DNA of 64,000 bases from Pseudonocardia autotrophica (GTDB taxonomy: Bacteria; Actinomycetota; Actinomycetes; Mycobacteriales; Pseudonocardiaceae): positions 806,001-870,000 of the forward strand of contig NZ_AP018920.1 in the NCBI RefSeq assembly GCF_003945385.1. The letters run 5' to 3'. Shown one piece after another: positions 33,682-41,930 of the stretch. The position numbers and the translations under genes are program-made. Position 1 is the first letter of the stretch, and each line of letters opens with the position of its first letter. The notes under the pieces are model-generated. The model saw only the letters and a program-made list of their open reading frames with translations, had not been told where the DNA came from and ran no database searches.

Positions 33682-33735
33682 TCTCGACCGTAGCACTTCG
33701 GTACTGCTCGATACAGAACGAGTAGTGTGGGGACC

Positions 33736-34344
33736 GTGACCGGTGCGAAGAGGGCCCCCGTCGGTCGGCCCCGCGGGTTCGACGCCGAGGAGGCGCTCGA
33801 ACGCGCGCTGCTCGTGTTCTGGGAGAAGGGGTACGAGGGCGCAGGCCTCGCCGACCTGACCGCCGCGATGGGCATCACCCGGACCAGCATGTACGCGGCC
33901 TTCGGCAACAAGGAACAGCTGTTCCGCAGGGCCCTGGACCGCTACACCGAGGGGCCCGCGTCGTACGGGGAGCTGGCGCTGACCGAGCCCACCGCGCAGG
34001 CGGTGGCGACGGCCTTCCTGAACGGCTCGGTCCGGACCACGACCCGCCCCGACGCACCCGCCGGCTGCCTCGGTGTCCAGGGCTCGCTGGTCTCCGGAGA
34101 CGCGGGCCGCCCGATCCACGACGCGCTGGTCGAGTGGCGTACCGCCGCCGAGGTGCGGCTCGCGGACCGCTTCCGACGGGCGGTCGACGAGGGCGATCTG
34201 CCCGCGGGCGCGGACCCGCGGCGGCTCGCCCGGTACCTCATGACCGTGGCGAACGGGATCGCCGTGCAGGCCGCCGGCGGGACGTCGCGGGGGGAGCTGC
34301 AGGAGGTCGCCGACACCACGCTGCGGAACTGGCCGCCGGCCTGA
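33736..34344 (+). CDS. TetR/AcrR family regulator
   Basis: A 202-residue repressor: GRPRGFDAEEALERALLVFWEKGYEG, HTH LADLTAAMGITRTSMYAAFGNKEQLF, then a C-terminal domain with CLGVQGSLVSGD (Cys about residue 114). This subgroup (YcdC/AcrR-like) often senses electrophiles or small aldehydes, which is consistent with control of the divergent SDR/LLM pair. GTG 33736 is 5 residues before GRPRGF; GTG 33727 is possible. Confidence 0.87.
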   Translation: MTGAKRAPVGRPRGFDAEEALERALLVFWEKGYEGAGLADLTAAMGITRTSMYAAFGNKEQLFRRALDRYTEGPASYGELALTEPTAQAVATAFLNGSVRTTTRPDAPAGCLGVQGSLVSGDAGRPIHDALVEWRTAAEVRLADRFRRAVDEGDLPAGADPRRLARYLMTVANGIAVQAAGGTSRGELQEVADTTLRNWPPA

Positions 34345-34497
34345 GGGCGCATCGAACCGCGGTGCCGATCCCCGGGGCCACCCGGGAGGCGGGGCGCGTG
34401 GATGTTTGCGGACTTCGGGTGACCACCCGATCTCGGCCCGTAGCACCGGGCGGAGCGGGGCGACCAGGGCGGCATGACTGAACTCCTGGTGCCGGTG

Positions 34498-34542
34498 CCG
34501 CCCGGCGGGCACCTCCACACGGCGGCGCACCCCGCCGGGCGG
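34498..34542. terminator. Bidirectional hairpin between convergent genes
   Basis: CCGCCCGGCGGG (34498-34509) and its exact complement (34531-34542) form a 12-bp perfect stem with a 21-base loop, in the 210-bp gap between the TetR stop (34344) and the SMP-30 stop (34555). The rest of that gap shows no gene. Confidence 0.55.
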
Positions 34543-34554
34543 TCCGCTCGTCGC

Positions 34555-35397
34555 TCAGGCCCGGCCGTCGGTGAGCGGGCGGCCCGGCACGTCCGACTCC
34601 CGCTCACACACGAGCACCCGACCCCCCTTCGCGGCGGTGACGACGAGGAGATCGAGGTCCGGGCCGGCGAAGCACAGGTTGGTCGGGAAAGTGGGCTCGT
34701 CGAATCCGATGGTCTCCTCGACCGCGCCGTCCGTGCCGAGGACGACGATCGCGTCCGCCCCGGGTACCGCCGCGTACACCCGCCCCTCGACGTCGAGGGC
34801 CAGGCCGTCCGGTCCGCCGCCGGGCACCACGAGCGGGTCCCCGGCGGGGAGCAGCCTGCACCCGTCCCAGCGGTGCCGGGTCACGATCCCGAGCGAGGTG
34901 CCGGCGAGGTACAGCTCGTCACCCGCCACGGCGAGCCCGTTGGGGAAGTCGACGTCGTCGAGGATCACCTCGACCGCGCCTGTGCTGCTGTCGAGAGCGC
35001 AGACCCGGCCGTGCCCGGTCGCCCCGGGCGGGCCGGGATCGGTGAACCACACCCGGCCGTCCGGCCCGATCGTGAGGTCGTTCGGCGCCAGCGCGCCGGG
35101 GATCGGGAGGTCGGTGACGCCGTCCGGTCCGATCCGCTGGAGTCCCGGTCGTGCCGGACGCGCGGAGCTGCTCGCACGGACCGCGCCGCCGTTCTGCGCG
35201 ACCCAGATCCGACCCCGCGCATCCTGCGCGAGACCGTTGGGCCCCCCGCCGACGTCGACGCTGCTGCGGACCCCGCCGTCGAGGTCGATCTCGACGACCG
35301 ATCCCCGGGAGAGCGCGACCACGAGCAGTCGCCCGTCATCGGTCCACAGCGGTCCCTCGGTGAACCCGATCCCGGCGGCGAGTGTCCGGGTGCTCAC
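34555..35397 (-). CDS. SMP-30/gluconolactonase family lactonase
   Basis: A 280-residue six-bladed propeller. The metal ligands are visible as Glu in GFTEGPLW (about residue 14), Asn in LAPNDLTIG and Asp in GGGPDGLALDVEG. Such enzymes open sugar or aliphatic lactones. GTG 35397 overlaps the CoA ligase stop by 4 bp, so it is the second gene of that unit. In the degradation cluster it may hydrolyse a lactone formed by oxygenation; no substrate can be named. Confidence 0.87.
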   Translation of the reverse strand: MSTRTLAAGIGFTEGPLWTDDGRLLVVALSRGSVVEIDLDGGVRSSVDVGGGPNGLAQDARGRIWVAQNGGAVRASSSARPARPGLQRIGPDGVTDLPIPGALAPNDLTIGPDGRVWFTDPGPPGATGHGRVCALDSSTGAVEVILDDVDFPNGLAVAGDELYLAGTSLGIVTRHRWDGCRLLPAGDPLVVPGGGPDGLALDVEGRVYAAVPGADAIVVLGTDGAVEETIGFDEPTFPTNLCFAGPDLDLLVVTAAKGGRVLVCERESDVPGRPLTDGRA

Positions 35398-36980
35398 CGG
35401 GCACCTCCCGCGAGCCGGTCGCGCAGGAGCCGCTTGCTGAACTTCCCGGTGTCGGTGAGCGGCACGTCGGCGAGTGCGATGATCTCGATCCTGCTCGGGA
35501 CCTTGTAGCCGGCCGCACGTTTGCGCACGTGTGCGTCGAGCTGCTGCGGGAGATCGGCCGACGGGACACCCCGGGGAACCACCGCGGCGACCATCTGCTC
35601 GGAGCCCTGGGCGTCCTCGATTCCGACCACGAACGCCTGATCGACACCGGGATGGCTGCAGAGCAGCTCCTCGACCTCGATCGGCGCGATGTTGATCCCC
35701 TTGACCTTCACCATCTCCTTCTTCCGGCCGACGACCCGCAGGCGCTGCTCGTGGTCCAGCGATCCGAGGTCGCCGGTGCGCAGCCAGCCGTCGTCGCGGA
35801 ACGTGTCGTGGCCGAGTACCGGGTCGCCGAGGTACCCGTCGATCACACAGCCGCGCAGCTCGATCTCCCCGGTCTCGCCGACCGGCAGGATCCGGCCGTC
35901 GTCGTCGGTGATCCGGATCTCCTGGGTGTCGAGCACTCGCCCTGCGGTGCCGAGCACGATCTCGGGCGGATCGTCCGGCTCGGTCATCGTGGAGTGCCCG
36001 TAGGCCTCGGTGAGGCCGTAGACACTGCAGATCCCGGCGATCCCGAGCTCCTCGAGCACCAGCCGCCGGTCCTCGTGGGTGAAGCCGGTGGTCCCGGTAC
36101 GCAGTGACGAGATGTCGTGCCGCCCGAACCCGGGAGCCGCCAGTAGGTTCCTGGTGGTGGGGCCGAACCCGTAGTAGACGGTGCACCGTTCCCGGTCGAT
36201 GAACTCCAGGGAGGTGTCCCCGGCCGGTCGTTCCTCGACGCACAGGGTCACCCCGTGGCAGAAGGCCACCGGCAGCGCGTTCGAGCATCCGTAGCCGAAG
36301 AAGAAGGGTGCGGAGATCCACAGGCGGTCCCCGGCGACGAGGCGCTGCCGGGCTCCGATCTCGGCCGCGTTGCGCAGCAGCAGGTCGTGGCGCAGCGGGA
36401 CGGGTTTCGGCCGGGAGGTCGATCCGCTGGTGAACAACACGTAGGCCAGGCCGTCCTGGCGTGCGCCGGGTACCGGGTGTGCGGGGCCGGCCGGCCGGAC
36501 CGTCGCGGGGAGGGCTTCCCCGGCGTTCCAGACGAGTGCGCCGGTCCGGGCGCCCGGGACCCGCTCGGGGAGCCCGGCGGCCGCCAGCTCGGTGAGGGTG
36601 TCGCGCCCGAACACGCTCTCCTCGGTCACGACCAGGGTGATGGCGGCCTCGTCGAGCACGTGGGCGATCTCCGCCGACCGGTACCAGGTGTTGATCGGTA
36701 CGACGGTCGCGCCGGCGTGCTGCACGGCGAGCGCGGACACGATCCACCGCAGCCCGTTCGGGAGCAGCACGCCGATCCGGTCTCCCGGCCGCACTCCCTC
36801 CGCGACGAGGGCGCTCGCCAGCGTGCTCACCCGTCCGGCGAGCTGGGACCAGGTCAGCCGGCCGTCGGCGGCCACGACGGCGTCGTCGTCCGGCCGGAGC
36901 GACGCCTGCCGGTCGACGGCCTCGGGCAGGGTGGTGGCGGTGTGTGCTGAGCCGGATCCGGCGGTCGGAATGTACGACAT
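35394..36980 (-). CDS. AMP-forming acyl-CoA synthetase
   Basis: A 528-residue adenylate-forming ligase. Motifs: YVLFTSGSTSRPKPV (ATP loop), SVYGLTEAYGHS, DDGWLRTGDLGSLD, GRKKEMVKVKGINIAPIEVEE and C-terminal Lys in DTGKFSKR. The loop has TSRPK instead of the common TGxPK. Start ATG 36980. A CTGATCTTTGATAC box lies 14-27 bp upstream (36994-37007), shared with other units of the cluster. It activates the branched or cyclic acid that later steps degrade. Confidence 0.9.
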   Translation of the reverse strand: MSYIPTAGSGSAHTATTLPEAVDRQASLRPDDDAVVAADGRLTWSQLAGRVSTLASALVAEGVRPGDRIGVLLPNGLRWIVSALAVQHAGATVVPINTWYRSAEIAHVLDEAAITLVVTEESVFGRDTLTELAAAGLPERVPGARTGALVWNAGEALPATVRPAGPAHPVPGARQDGLAYVLFTSGSTSRPKPVPLRHDLLLRNAAEIGARQRLVAGDRLWISAPFFFGYGCSNALPVAFCHGVTLCVEERPAGDTSLEFIDRERCTVYYGFGPTTRNLLAAPGFGRHDISSLRTGTTGFTHEDRRLVLEELGIAGICSVYGLTEAYGHSTMTEPDDPPEIVLGTAGRVLDTQEIRITDDDGRILPVGETGEIELRGCVIDGYLGDPVLGHDTFRDDGWLRTGDLGSLDHEQRLRVVGRKKEMVKVKGINIAPIEVEELLCSHPGVDQAFVVGIEDAQGSEQMVAAVVPRGVPSADLPQQLDAHVRKRAAGYKVPSRIEIIALADVPLTDTGKFSKRLLRDRLAGGAR

Positions 36981-36993
36981 CGGACGTCCAGTT

Positions 36994-37007
36994 CTGATCT
37001 TTGATAC
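36994..37007. promoter_or_regulatory. CTGATCTTTGATAC box upstream of the ligase/lactonase unit
   Basis: This 14-mer is repeated exactly at 41771-41784 in front of another minus-strand unit of the same cluster, with related copies at 41902-41915 and 37751-37764. It lies just upstream of the ligase start. The likely binder is the GntR regulator encoded next to it (37045-37719). Confidence 0.6.
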
Positions 37008-37044
37008 GGATTGTGGATGCGTGAGGGGCTGCTGCCGGGCGTGC

Positions 37045-37719
37045 TCAGTCGGACAGGATGCCGTTGCGCTTGAGGACGGCGACGACCTCGTCGCCCTCGG
37101 CGCGCACGTGTTCCTGATTCAGCCGGTCGGCCGCGGCACCGTCCCGGGCGCGCAGCGCCTCGACGATGGCCGCGTGCTGCGCGGTCGCGGTCGGGCTTGC
37201 CGCCTGGGGGATCCCGTACACCTCGCGGGGGAGGTTGTGCGAGAGCTGGCGCAGCACGGACAGGGTCCGCCTGCTGGCCCCGGTGTGGTTGATCAGGGAG
37301 TGGAACTCCCAGTTCAGGTCGTGCACGAGATCCGGATCGTCGGCATCCGACATGCTCCGGTGCAGCTCGTCGAGCCTGCTCAGGACCGGTTCGGTGATCC
37401 GCCGCGCGGCGCCGGCCGCGGCGAGACCCTGTGCCATCCCGTAGAGCCGGTAGTGGTCCTCGATGTCCTCGGAACGGATGGGGACGACGAAGGTCCCGCG
37501 ATGCGGCTCCGAGGCGACCAGCCCGTCGGACTCGAGGGTGATGAGTGCTTCGCGGACCGGTAGCCGGCTGACCCCGAGCTCGGTCGCGATCGCGTCCTGA
37601 GGGACCCGCTGTTCCGCGCGGAGCCGGCCGTCGAAGATCATCGACCGGACGTGCTCAGCGACCTCCACCGCCATCGCACGGCGCTGCACGCGAGGCGTGG
37701 CGGGCGACCGCCCGGGCAT
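37045..37719 (-). CDS. GntR/FadR (FCD) family regulator of the degradation cluster
   Basis: A 224-residue regulator: N-terminal winged HTH (MAVEVAEHVRSMIFDGRL, then QDAIATELGVSRLPVREALITLESDGLV) and an FCD helical domain with ligand residues in VHDLNWEFHSLINHTG and AQHAAIVEAL. ATG 37719 has ggaga 5 bases upstream. It lies between two minus-strand blocks of the 34.6-48.3 kb cluster and is the only cluster-internal DNA-binding protein, so it probably represses it until a pathway acyl-CoA or acid binds. Confidence 0.88.
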   Translation of the reverse strand: MPGRSPATPRVQRRAMAVEVAEHVRSMIFDGRLRAEQRVPQDAIATELGVSRLPVREALITLESDGLVASEPHRGTFVVPIRSEDIEDHYRLYGMAQGLAAAGAARRITEPVLSRLDELHRSMSDADDPDLVHDLNWEFHSLINHTGASRRTLSVLRQLSHNLPREVYGIPQAASPTATAQHAAIVEALRARDGAAADRLNQEHVRAEGDEVVAVLKRNGILSD

Positions 37720-37750
37720 GATGTCTCCTCGCCGTCGACGGTCGGAATCT

Positions 37751-37764
37751 GAATAAACTATCAG
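37751..37764. promoter_or_regulatory. Degenerate copy of the cluster box before gntR
   Basis: On the minus strand CTGATAGTTTATTC agrees with CTGATCTTTGATAC at 10 of 14 positions and lies 32 bp before the regulator start. Possible autoregulatory site; weaker than the other copies. Confidence 0.35.
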
Positions 37765-37793
37765 CTCGCCGGAGCGGGACCTGCTCACCGCGG

Positions 37794-38891
37794 TCATCGC
37801 CGATCCCCGGTGGCGACGCCCCACCGGTCGAGAATCTCGGCCACGGTGCCGGGGGATCGTGTTCGCAGCGGTGTCCGGGCCAGCCGCGGGGCGGGTGTGG
37901 GCTGCGGGCCCCCGGGGCCGGGGGTCAGCGTGCCGCGCGCGGCGATCTGGGAGTCCCCGGGAGCCTCGGCCATGCTCAACACCGGTGTGACACAGGCGTC
38001 GCGATCGGCGAACACAGCGCTCCACCCGGCGCGGGTGCGGCCGGCGAACGCCTCGGCCACCTGCTTCTTCAACTCGGGCCAGCGCTCCCGGTCCCACTGG
38101 CCGGGCAGCTCGGCAGGATCGAGACCGAGGCCATCGAGCAGGCGGGCCCAGAACTGTGGCTCGATCGCGCCGACCGCCACGTACTCGTCGTCGGCGGTCC
38201 GGTAGACGTCGTAGAACGGCGCGCCCGAGTCGATGTCGTTGGTACCGGGCTCGGTCGACCAGCGCCCCTGCGCCGCACGGCTCCAGATTCCGGTCATGAG
38301 CAGGCTGACCCCGTCGGTCATGGCGGCGTCGACGACCTGGCCCCGGCCGCTCGCCTGTCGTTCCAGCAGGGCCGTGGTGATCCCGAAGGCGAGTAACATC
38401 CCGCCCCCGCCGTAGTCGCCGACCAGGTTGAGCGGTGGGACCGGGGCCTCGCCGCGGCGTGCGATGGAGCGCAGCGCGCCGGTCACGGCCAGGTAGTTGA
38501 TGTCGTGCCCGGCCTCGCGCGCCCGCGGCCCGTCCTGTCCCCAGCCGGTCATCCGGCCGTAGACCAGGCGCGGGTTCCCGGCGAGGCACGTCTCCGGACC
38601 CAGCCGGAGCCGTTCCATCACACCCGGGCGGAAACCCTCGATCAGCACGTCGGCGTGCTCGATCAGCTCTGCGGCGGTCGCGTGTCCGGTGCCGGTCTTG
38701 AGGTCGAGGCCGATCCACGGACGGCCGCGGGTCAGCGCTCCGCCGTCCACCGGACCGGCCGGCCGGTCGACCCGGATCACATCGGCACCGGCATCGGCCA
38801 GCAGCATCGCGGCGAACGGGCCGGGCCCGAGGCCGGCGAACTCCACGACGCGGATCCCGTGCAGCGGCCCGTCCGGCATGTCGTCTCCCAT
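37794..38891 (-). CDS. Alpha-methylacyl-CoA racemase (CaiB/BaiF family)
   Basis: A 365-residue class III CoA-transferase fold. The racemase catalytic set is at the positions known for the M. tuberculosis enzyme (His126, Asp156, Glu241) with an offset of three: H129 in AGHDINYLAVTGAL, D159 in LVGDYGGGG and E244 in GAIEPQFW. It interconverts R- and S-2-methylacyl-CoA so that methyl-branched chains can enter beta-oxidation. ATG 38891 overlaps the preceding SDR stop by one base (TGATG). A second ATG at 38879 is possible. Confidence 0.88.
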   Translation of the reverse strand: MGDDMPDGPLHGIRVVEFAGLGPGPFAAMLLADAGADVIRVDRPAGPVDGGALTRGRPWIGLDLKTGTGHATAAELIEHADVLIEGFRPGVMERLRLGPETCLAGNPRLVYGRMTGWGQDGPRAREAGHDINYLAVTGALRSIARRGEAPVPPLNLVGDYGGGGMLLAFGITTALLERQASGRGQVVDAAMTDGVSLLMTGIWSRAAQGRWSTEPGTNDIDSGAPFYDVYRTADDEYVAVGAIEPQFWARLLDGLGLDPAELPGQWDRERWPELKKQVAEAFAGRTRAGWSAVFADRDACVTPVLSMAEAPGDSQIAARGTLTPGPGGPQPTPAPRLARTPLRTRSPGTVAEILDRWGVATGDRR

Positions 38892-39628
38892 CAGTGTCCA
38901 TCCTCCGAGTACGGGTCGCCGACGCTGCGGCCGCCGCACGCGACGAGCACCTGCCCGGTGACGTAGCCGGCGCCCGCGAGATAGCCGACGGCCGAGGCCG
39001 CGTCGTCCGGGGTTCCGGCCCGGCCGACCGGGATGGCGGCGAGGGCCCGGCGACGGATCTCGGGTGGCAGGCTGTCGGTCATCGGGGTGTCGACGAACCC
39101 CGGTGCCACGGCGTTGACGGTGATCCCGCGCGGGCCCAGTTCGAGCGACAACGACCGGGTGGCACCGACCAGGCCGCCCTTCGCGGTCGAGTAGGCGGCC
39201 GAACCGAACGTGCCTAGCCAGGCCCGCGAGGCGACGTTGACGATCGAGCCCCGGCCGCGCTCCGCCATGCCCTCGGCGGCCAGGCGGATCATCGCGAGCG
39301 GGCCGAGGAGGTTGATCTCGTTCAGGCGACGGAACACCGCGGGATCCAGCTTGCGGATCCGGGCGTCCCGCAGCACGCCGGCGCAGTTGACCAGCAGGTC
39401 GGCTCCACCCAGCGCATCGGCCCGGGCCACCGCGGCGCGGCGGGACTCCGGATCGGTCACGTCCAGTGCCCACGGCTCGACGCCGTGCCCGATCGTGCTC
39501 GCCGCGAGCTGCGCTGCGGACCGGTCGAGATCCGCGAGCAGCACGGTGAACCCGTCGGCGGCGAGCCGCGCGCAGACCGCGCGGCCGATGCCGCCGGCAC
39601 CCCCGGTGACCAGTGCTGTTCCGGTCAT
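38891..39628 (-). CDS. SDR family oxidoreductase
   Basis: A 245-residue SDR: TGGAGGIG, NCAGVL, catalytic YSTAK, and a C-terminus ending CGGRSVGDPYSEDGH. It probably acts on a hydroxy- or ketoacyl intermediate (FabG-like). ATG 39628 overlaps the stop of the SDR-like gene upstream. Part of the minus-strand operon that starts at 41719. Confidence 0.88.
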   Translation of the reverse strand: MTGTALVTGGAGGIGRAVCARLAADGFTVLLADLDRSAAQLAASTIGHGVEPWALDVTDPESRRAAVARADALGGADLLVNCAGVLRDARIRKLDPAVFRRLNEINLLGPLAMIRLAAEGMAERGRGSIVNVASRAWLGTFGSAAYSTAKGGLVGATRSLSLELGPRGITVNAVAPGFVDTPMTDSLPPEIRRRALAAIPVGRAGTPDDAASAVGYLAGAGYVTGQVLVACGGRSVGDPYSEDGH

Positions 39629-40134
39629 GGGCGCAGCCTCCCCAGGTCGGTCCCCGCGGTCAGGTAGATCTCCTGTCCGGTGACGGCGTCGCCGCCCGGG
39701 CCGGCCAGCACACCGAGCTGGGCGGCGAGCGCCTCGACGGCCGGGGCGGCGGCGTCGACGGCCACCACGTTGACGGTCACGGCGTCCCGGGCGAGCTCGA
39801 TGGACAGCGTGCGGGCCATGGAGAGCACCCCGTTCGCGACGGCGGACGCGGCCGTGCCACCTGCGGCAGCCATCAGTGGCACGTGCGGCAGTACGAACAC
39901 CAGCCGGCCGAGCCCGCCGAGAACAGCCTGCACGTCGGTCAGTACGGCGTCGAGCGGGTCGCCGACGTCGGTGCTCAGCCGGTCGTCGGTCAGCTCGGCG
40001 AGCGGGGCGAGCGGCGGGATCCACGGCGCCAGCACGGCCACCGGGGCACTCGGGTGGACCCGGGTCATCGCGTCGCGGACCACCGGCACGAGCGCACCCG
40101 CCCCGCGGACGATCTCAGCGGTCGTGGAGCTCAT
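39625..40134 (-). CDS. SDR-like protein without cofactor loop or catalytic residues
   Basis: A 169-residue protein homologous to the C-terminal two thirds of an SDR. It has no TGxxxGIG, and the stretch that should read YxxxKxG...LxxELA reads ASAVANGVLSMARTLSIELA (Tyr to Ala, Lys to Asn). It still ends with the SDR-like TGQEIYLTAG. It is coupled to both neighbours by 4-bp overlaps, so it is translated and kept in frame, arguing for a structural partner of the full SDR next door rather than decay. Function unknown. Confidence 0.72.
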   Translation of the reverse strand: MSSTTAEIVRGAGALVPVVRDAMTRVHPSAPVAVLAPWIPPLAPLAELTDDRLSTDVGDPLDAVLTDVQAVLGGLGRLVFVLPHVPLMAAAGGTAASAVANGVLSMARTLSIELARDAVTVNVVAVDAAAPAVEALAAQLGVLAGPGGDAVTGQEIYLTAGTDLGRLRP

Positions 40135-41285
40135 GCCGTCATCACCACCGTGGTGACGGACCCGCCGTCGGTGCCGTTGACGGTGCCGCCCTTGCAGTAC
40201 GCCAGTGCCGTGCGGGCCCCGTCGACCTGCCGTCCACCCGCGGTACCGCGCAGCTGCCAGGTGAGCTCGCAGACCTGTGCGACGCCCGTCGCCCCGACCG
40301 GGTGCCCGCGGGAGAGCAGGCCTCCGCTCGGGTTGACCGGCAACCGGCCACCCAGGGCGGTCATCCCCTCCGCGGCCCACGCCGCGCCGCGTCCGTGCGG
40401 GACCAGACCCAGACCCTCCATCCGGACGATCTCCGCGATCGTGAAGCAGTCGTGCATCTCGACGAGGTCGATCTCGCCGGGCTCGACGCCGGAGAGCCGC
40501 CAGGCCTCCTTCCCGGCCCGGCGGGACACGTCCTCGGCGTTGATGTCGCCGAGACCTGTCTGCACGGAGCCGCTGACGAGCCCGACGCCGCGTACCCGGG
40601 GACCGGTCGGGGCGATCCCCAGCCTGCGCAGCCCGGCCGGGTTGCAGAGCAGCACGGCCGCCGCACCGTCGGAGATCGGGCTGCAGTCCAGCAGGCCGAG
40701 CGGCTCGGCGATCGGCCTGGCACCCAGGACCTGATCCAGCGAGATCGGCTTGCGGTACTGGGCCCAGGGATTGTGCACCGAGTGCGCGTGGTTCTTGACC
40801 GCCACCGCGGCGATCTGCTCCCGGGTGGCCTCGTGGTCCGCCAGGTAGCGCCGGGCGCTCATCGCGTGCCCGGCCGCCATGACGTAGCCGACGGCGGCAT
40901 CGAGGTCGCCGGGATCGGGGCGGACCCCGCCGGCGACCCGGTCGGTCATCTTCTCGACGCCGATCACCAGCACGACGTCGTGCAGCCCTGCGGCGAGCGC
41001 GACCCAGGCCTCGCGGACCGCGGTGGCGCCGCTGGCGCAGTAGTTCTCGTGGTTGGACACCGGACGCCCGTCGAGCCCGAGCTGGGCGGCGATCCGCTGC
41101 CCGGCGACCGGCCCGCCGAAGACGTGCCCGACGTAGAGGCCGTCGACCGAGCCCAGGCCGGCGCCGGCGTCGGCGAGGGCCGCGCGGGCGGCTCCGAGCG
41201 CCATCGACTCGAGCGTGACCTCGGCGGGGTACTTGCCGAACCGGACCATCCCGGCGCCGGCGACGTGGGCGGGGGCGGGGCTCAC
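40131..41285 (-). CDS. Thiolase family protein paired with a DUF35 protein
   Basis: A 384-residue thiolase-fold enzyme: nucleophile C83 in NHENYCASG, HDCFTIAE, GHPVGATG, and a late CKGG that can serve as the second Cys. Preceded and coupled by a DUF35 gene. Thiolase/DUF35 pairs are known to form complexes, e.g. the Ltp2-type retro-aldolases of steroid side-chain breakdown, though those lack the nucleophile. Here a true thiolytic step is possible. GTG 41285 start. Confidence 0.87.
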   Translation of the reverse strand: MSPAPAHVAGAGMVRFGKYPAEVTLESMALGAARAALADAGAGLGSVDGLYVGHVFGGPVAGQRIAAQLGLDGRPVSNHENYCASGATAVREAWVALAAGLHDVVLVIGVEKMTDRVAGGVRPDPGDLDAAVGYVMAAGHAMSARRYLADHEATREQIAAVAVKNHAHSVHNPWAQYRKPISLDQVLGARPIAEPLGLLDCSPISDGAAAVLLCNPAGLRRLGIAPTGPRVRGVGLVSGSVQTGLGDINAEDVSRRAGKEAWRLSGVEPGEIDLVEMHDCFTIAEIVRMEGLGLVPHGRGAAWAAEGMTALGGRLPVNPSGGLLSRGHPVGATGVAQVCELTWQLRGTAGGRQVDGARTALAYCKGGTVNGTDGGSVTTVVMTA

Positions 41286-41719
41286 GGCGCGACCTCCCCG
41301 GTGGCCCGGAACCGGTACCCGACCAGCTCGGCGCCGTCCTCGGCGGTGCCGAAGGGGGTGAGCTCCAGGGCCACCGGCATGTCCAGGGCGACCGCCTCGG
41401 GTACGACGCCGACGACCTGCGCCATCAGCCGGACGCGGTCCGTGGGCAGATCGACCCAGGCGAGCGTGTAGGGAACCTCGACCCCCGCCGGTGCCTGACG
41501 GACCACGGTGAACGAGTGCACCCGTCCGTCGGGCGAGAGCTCGGTGGGTTCGACGGCTCCGGTCCGGCAGGACGGGCAGAACGCGCGGGCCGGGAAGCTC
41601 GCCGCACCGCAGTCGGTGCAGCGCGATCCCAGCAACCGGGGTGGTTCGAGGGCGAGGAGCCCCTCACGGAACGGTCGGCCGCGCACTGCGGTCGACGACG
41701 AGGTCTCGGCGGACGGCAT
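41282..41719 (-). CDS. DUF35 (OB-fold, zinc-ribbon) acyl-CoA-associated protein
   Basis: A 145-residue protein: N-terminal rubredoxin-like zinc ribbon C-x2-C...C-x2-C (SRCTDCGAASFPARAFCPSC, about residues 33-52) followed by an OB fold (VHSFTVVRQAPAGVEVPYTLAWVDL). DUF35 proteins bind acyl-CoA and complete the active site of a partner thiolase. First gene of the six-gene minus-strand operon down to 37794. ATG 41719, with a cluster box at 41771-41784 about 50 bp upstream. Confidence 0.87.
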   Translation of the reverse strand: MPSAETSSSTAVRGRPFREGLLALEPPRLLGSRCTDCGAASFPARAFCPSCRTGAVEPTELSPDGRVHSFTVVRQAPAGVEVPYTLAWVDLPTDRVRLMAQVVGVVPEAVALDMPVALELTPFGTAEDGAELVGYRFRATGEVAP

Positions 41720-41770
41720 CGGTGCCTCCTGGACGGAGTGTGGATCCGGCGGGCGGGACCGCCTGATGAC

Positions 41771-41784
41771 TGATCTTTGATACA
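41771..41784. promoter_or_regulatory. CTGATCTTTGATAC box before the DUF35/thiolase operon
   Basis: Identical over 14 bases to the box at 36994-37007. It lies on one side of the 211-bp divergent promoter between the two halves of the degradation cluster. Confidence 0.62.
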
Positions 41785-41901
41785 AGTTAGACGACGTTGA
41801 CGCTTGCCTCGGCCGGCAATCTCTGTGACCCTCTGCACGGCAGGCGAGCTGCACGTGGAGTCGATCTCGTCGAGAGCGGATGTGCTCCCGTATCGCCGTA
41901 G

Positions 41902-41915
41902 TTTGTATCAAATAT
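41902..41915. promoter_or_regulatory. Inverted copy of the cluster box before the aldehyde dehydrogenase gene
   Basis: TTTGTATCAAATAT; its complement contains TTTGATACAAA, sharing the TTTGATACAA core with the box at 41771. It ends 15 bp before the aldehyde dehydrogenase start, so binding would block the plus-strand operon. Confidence 0.58.
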
Positions 41916-41930
41916 CCATGGAGGGCAATG

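Noticed and set aside
34474..34554. ATG frame starting MTELLVPVPPGG after the TetR gene
   Set aside because: It runs antisense through the SMP-30 gene and overlaps the terminator hairpin.
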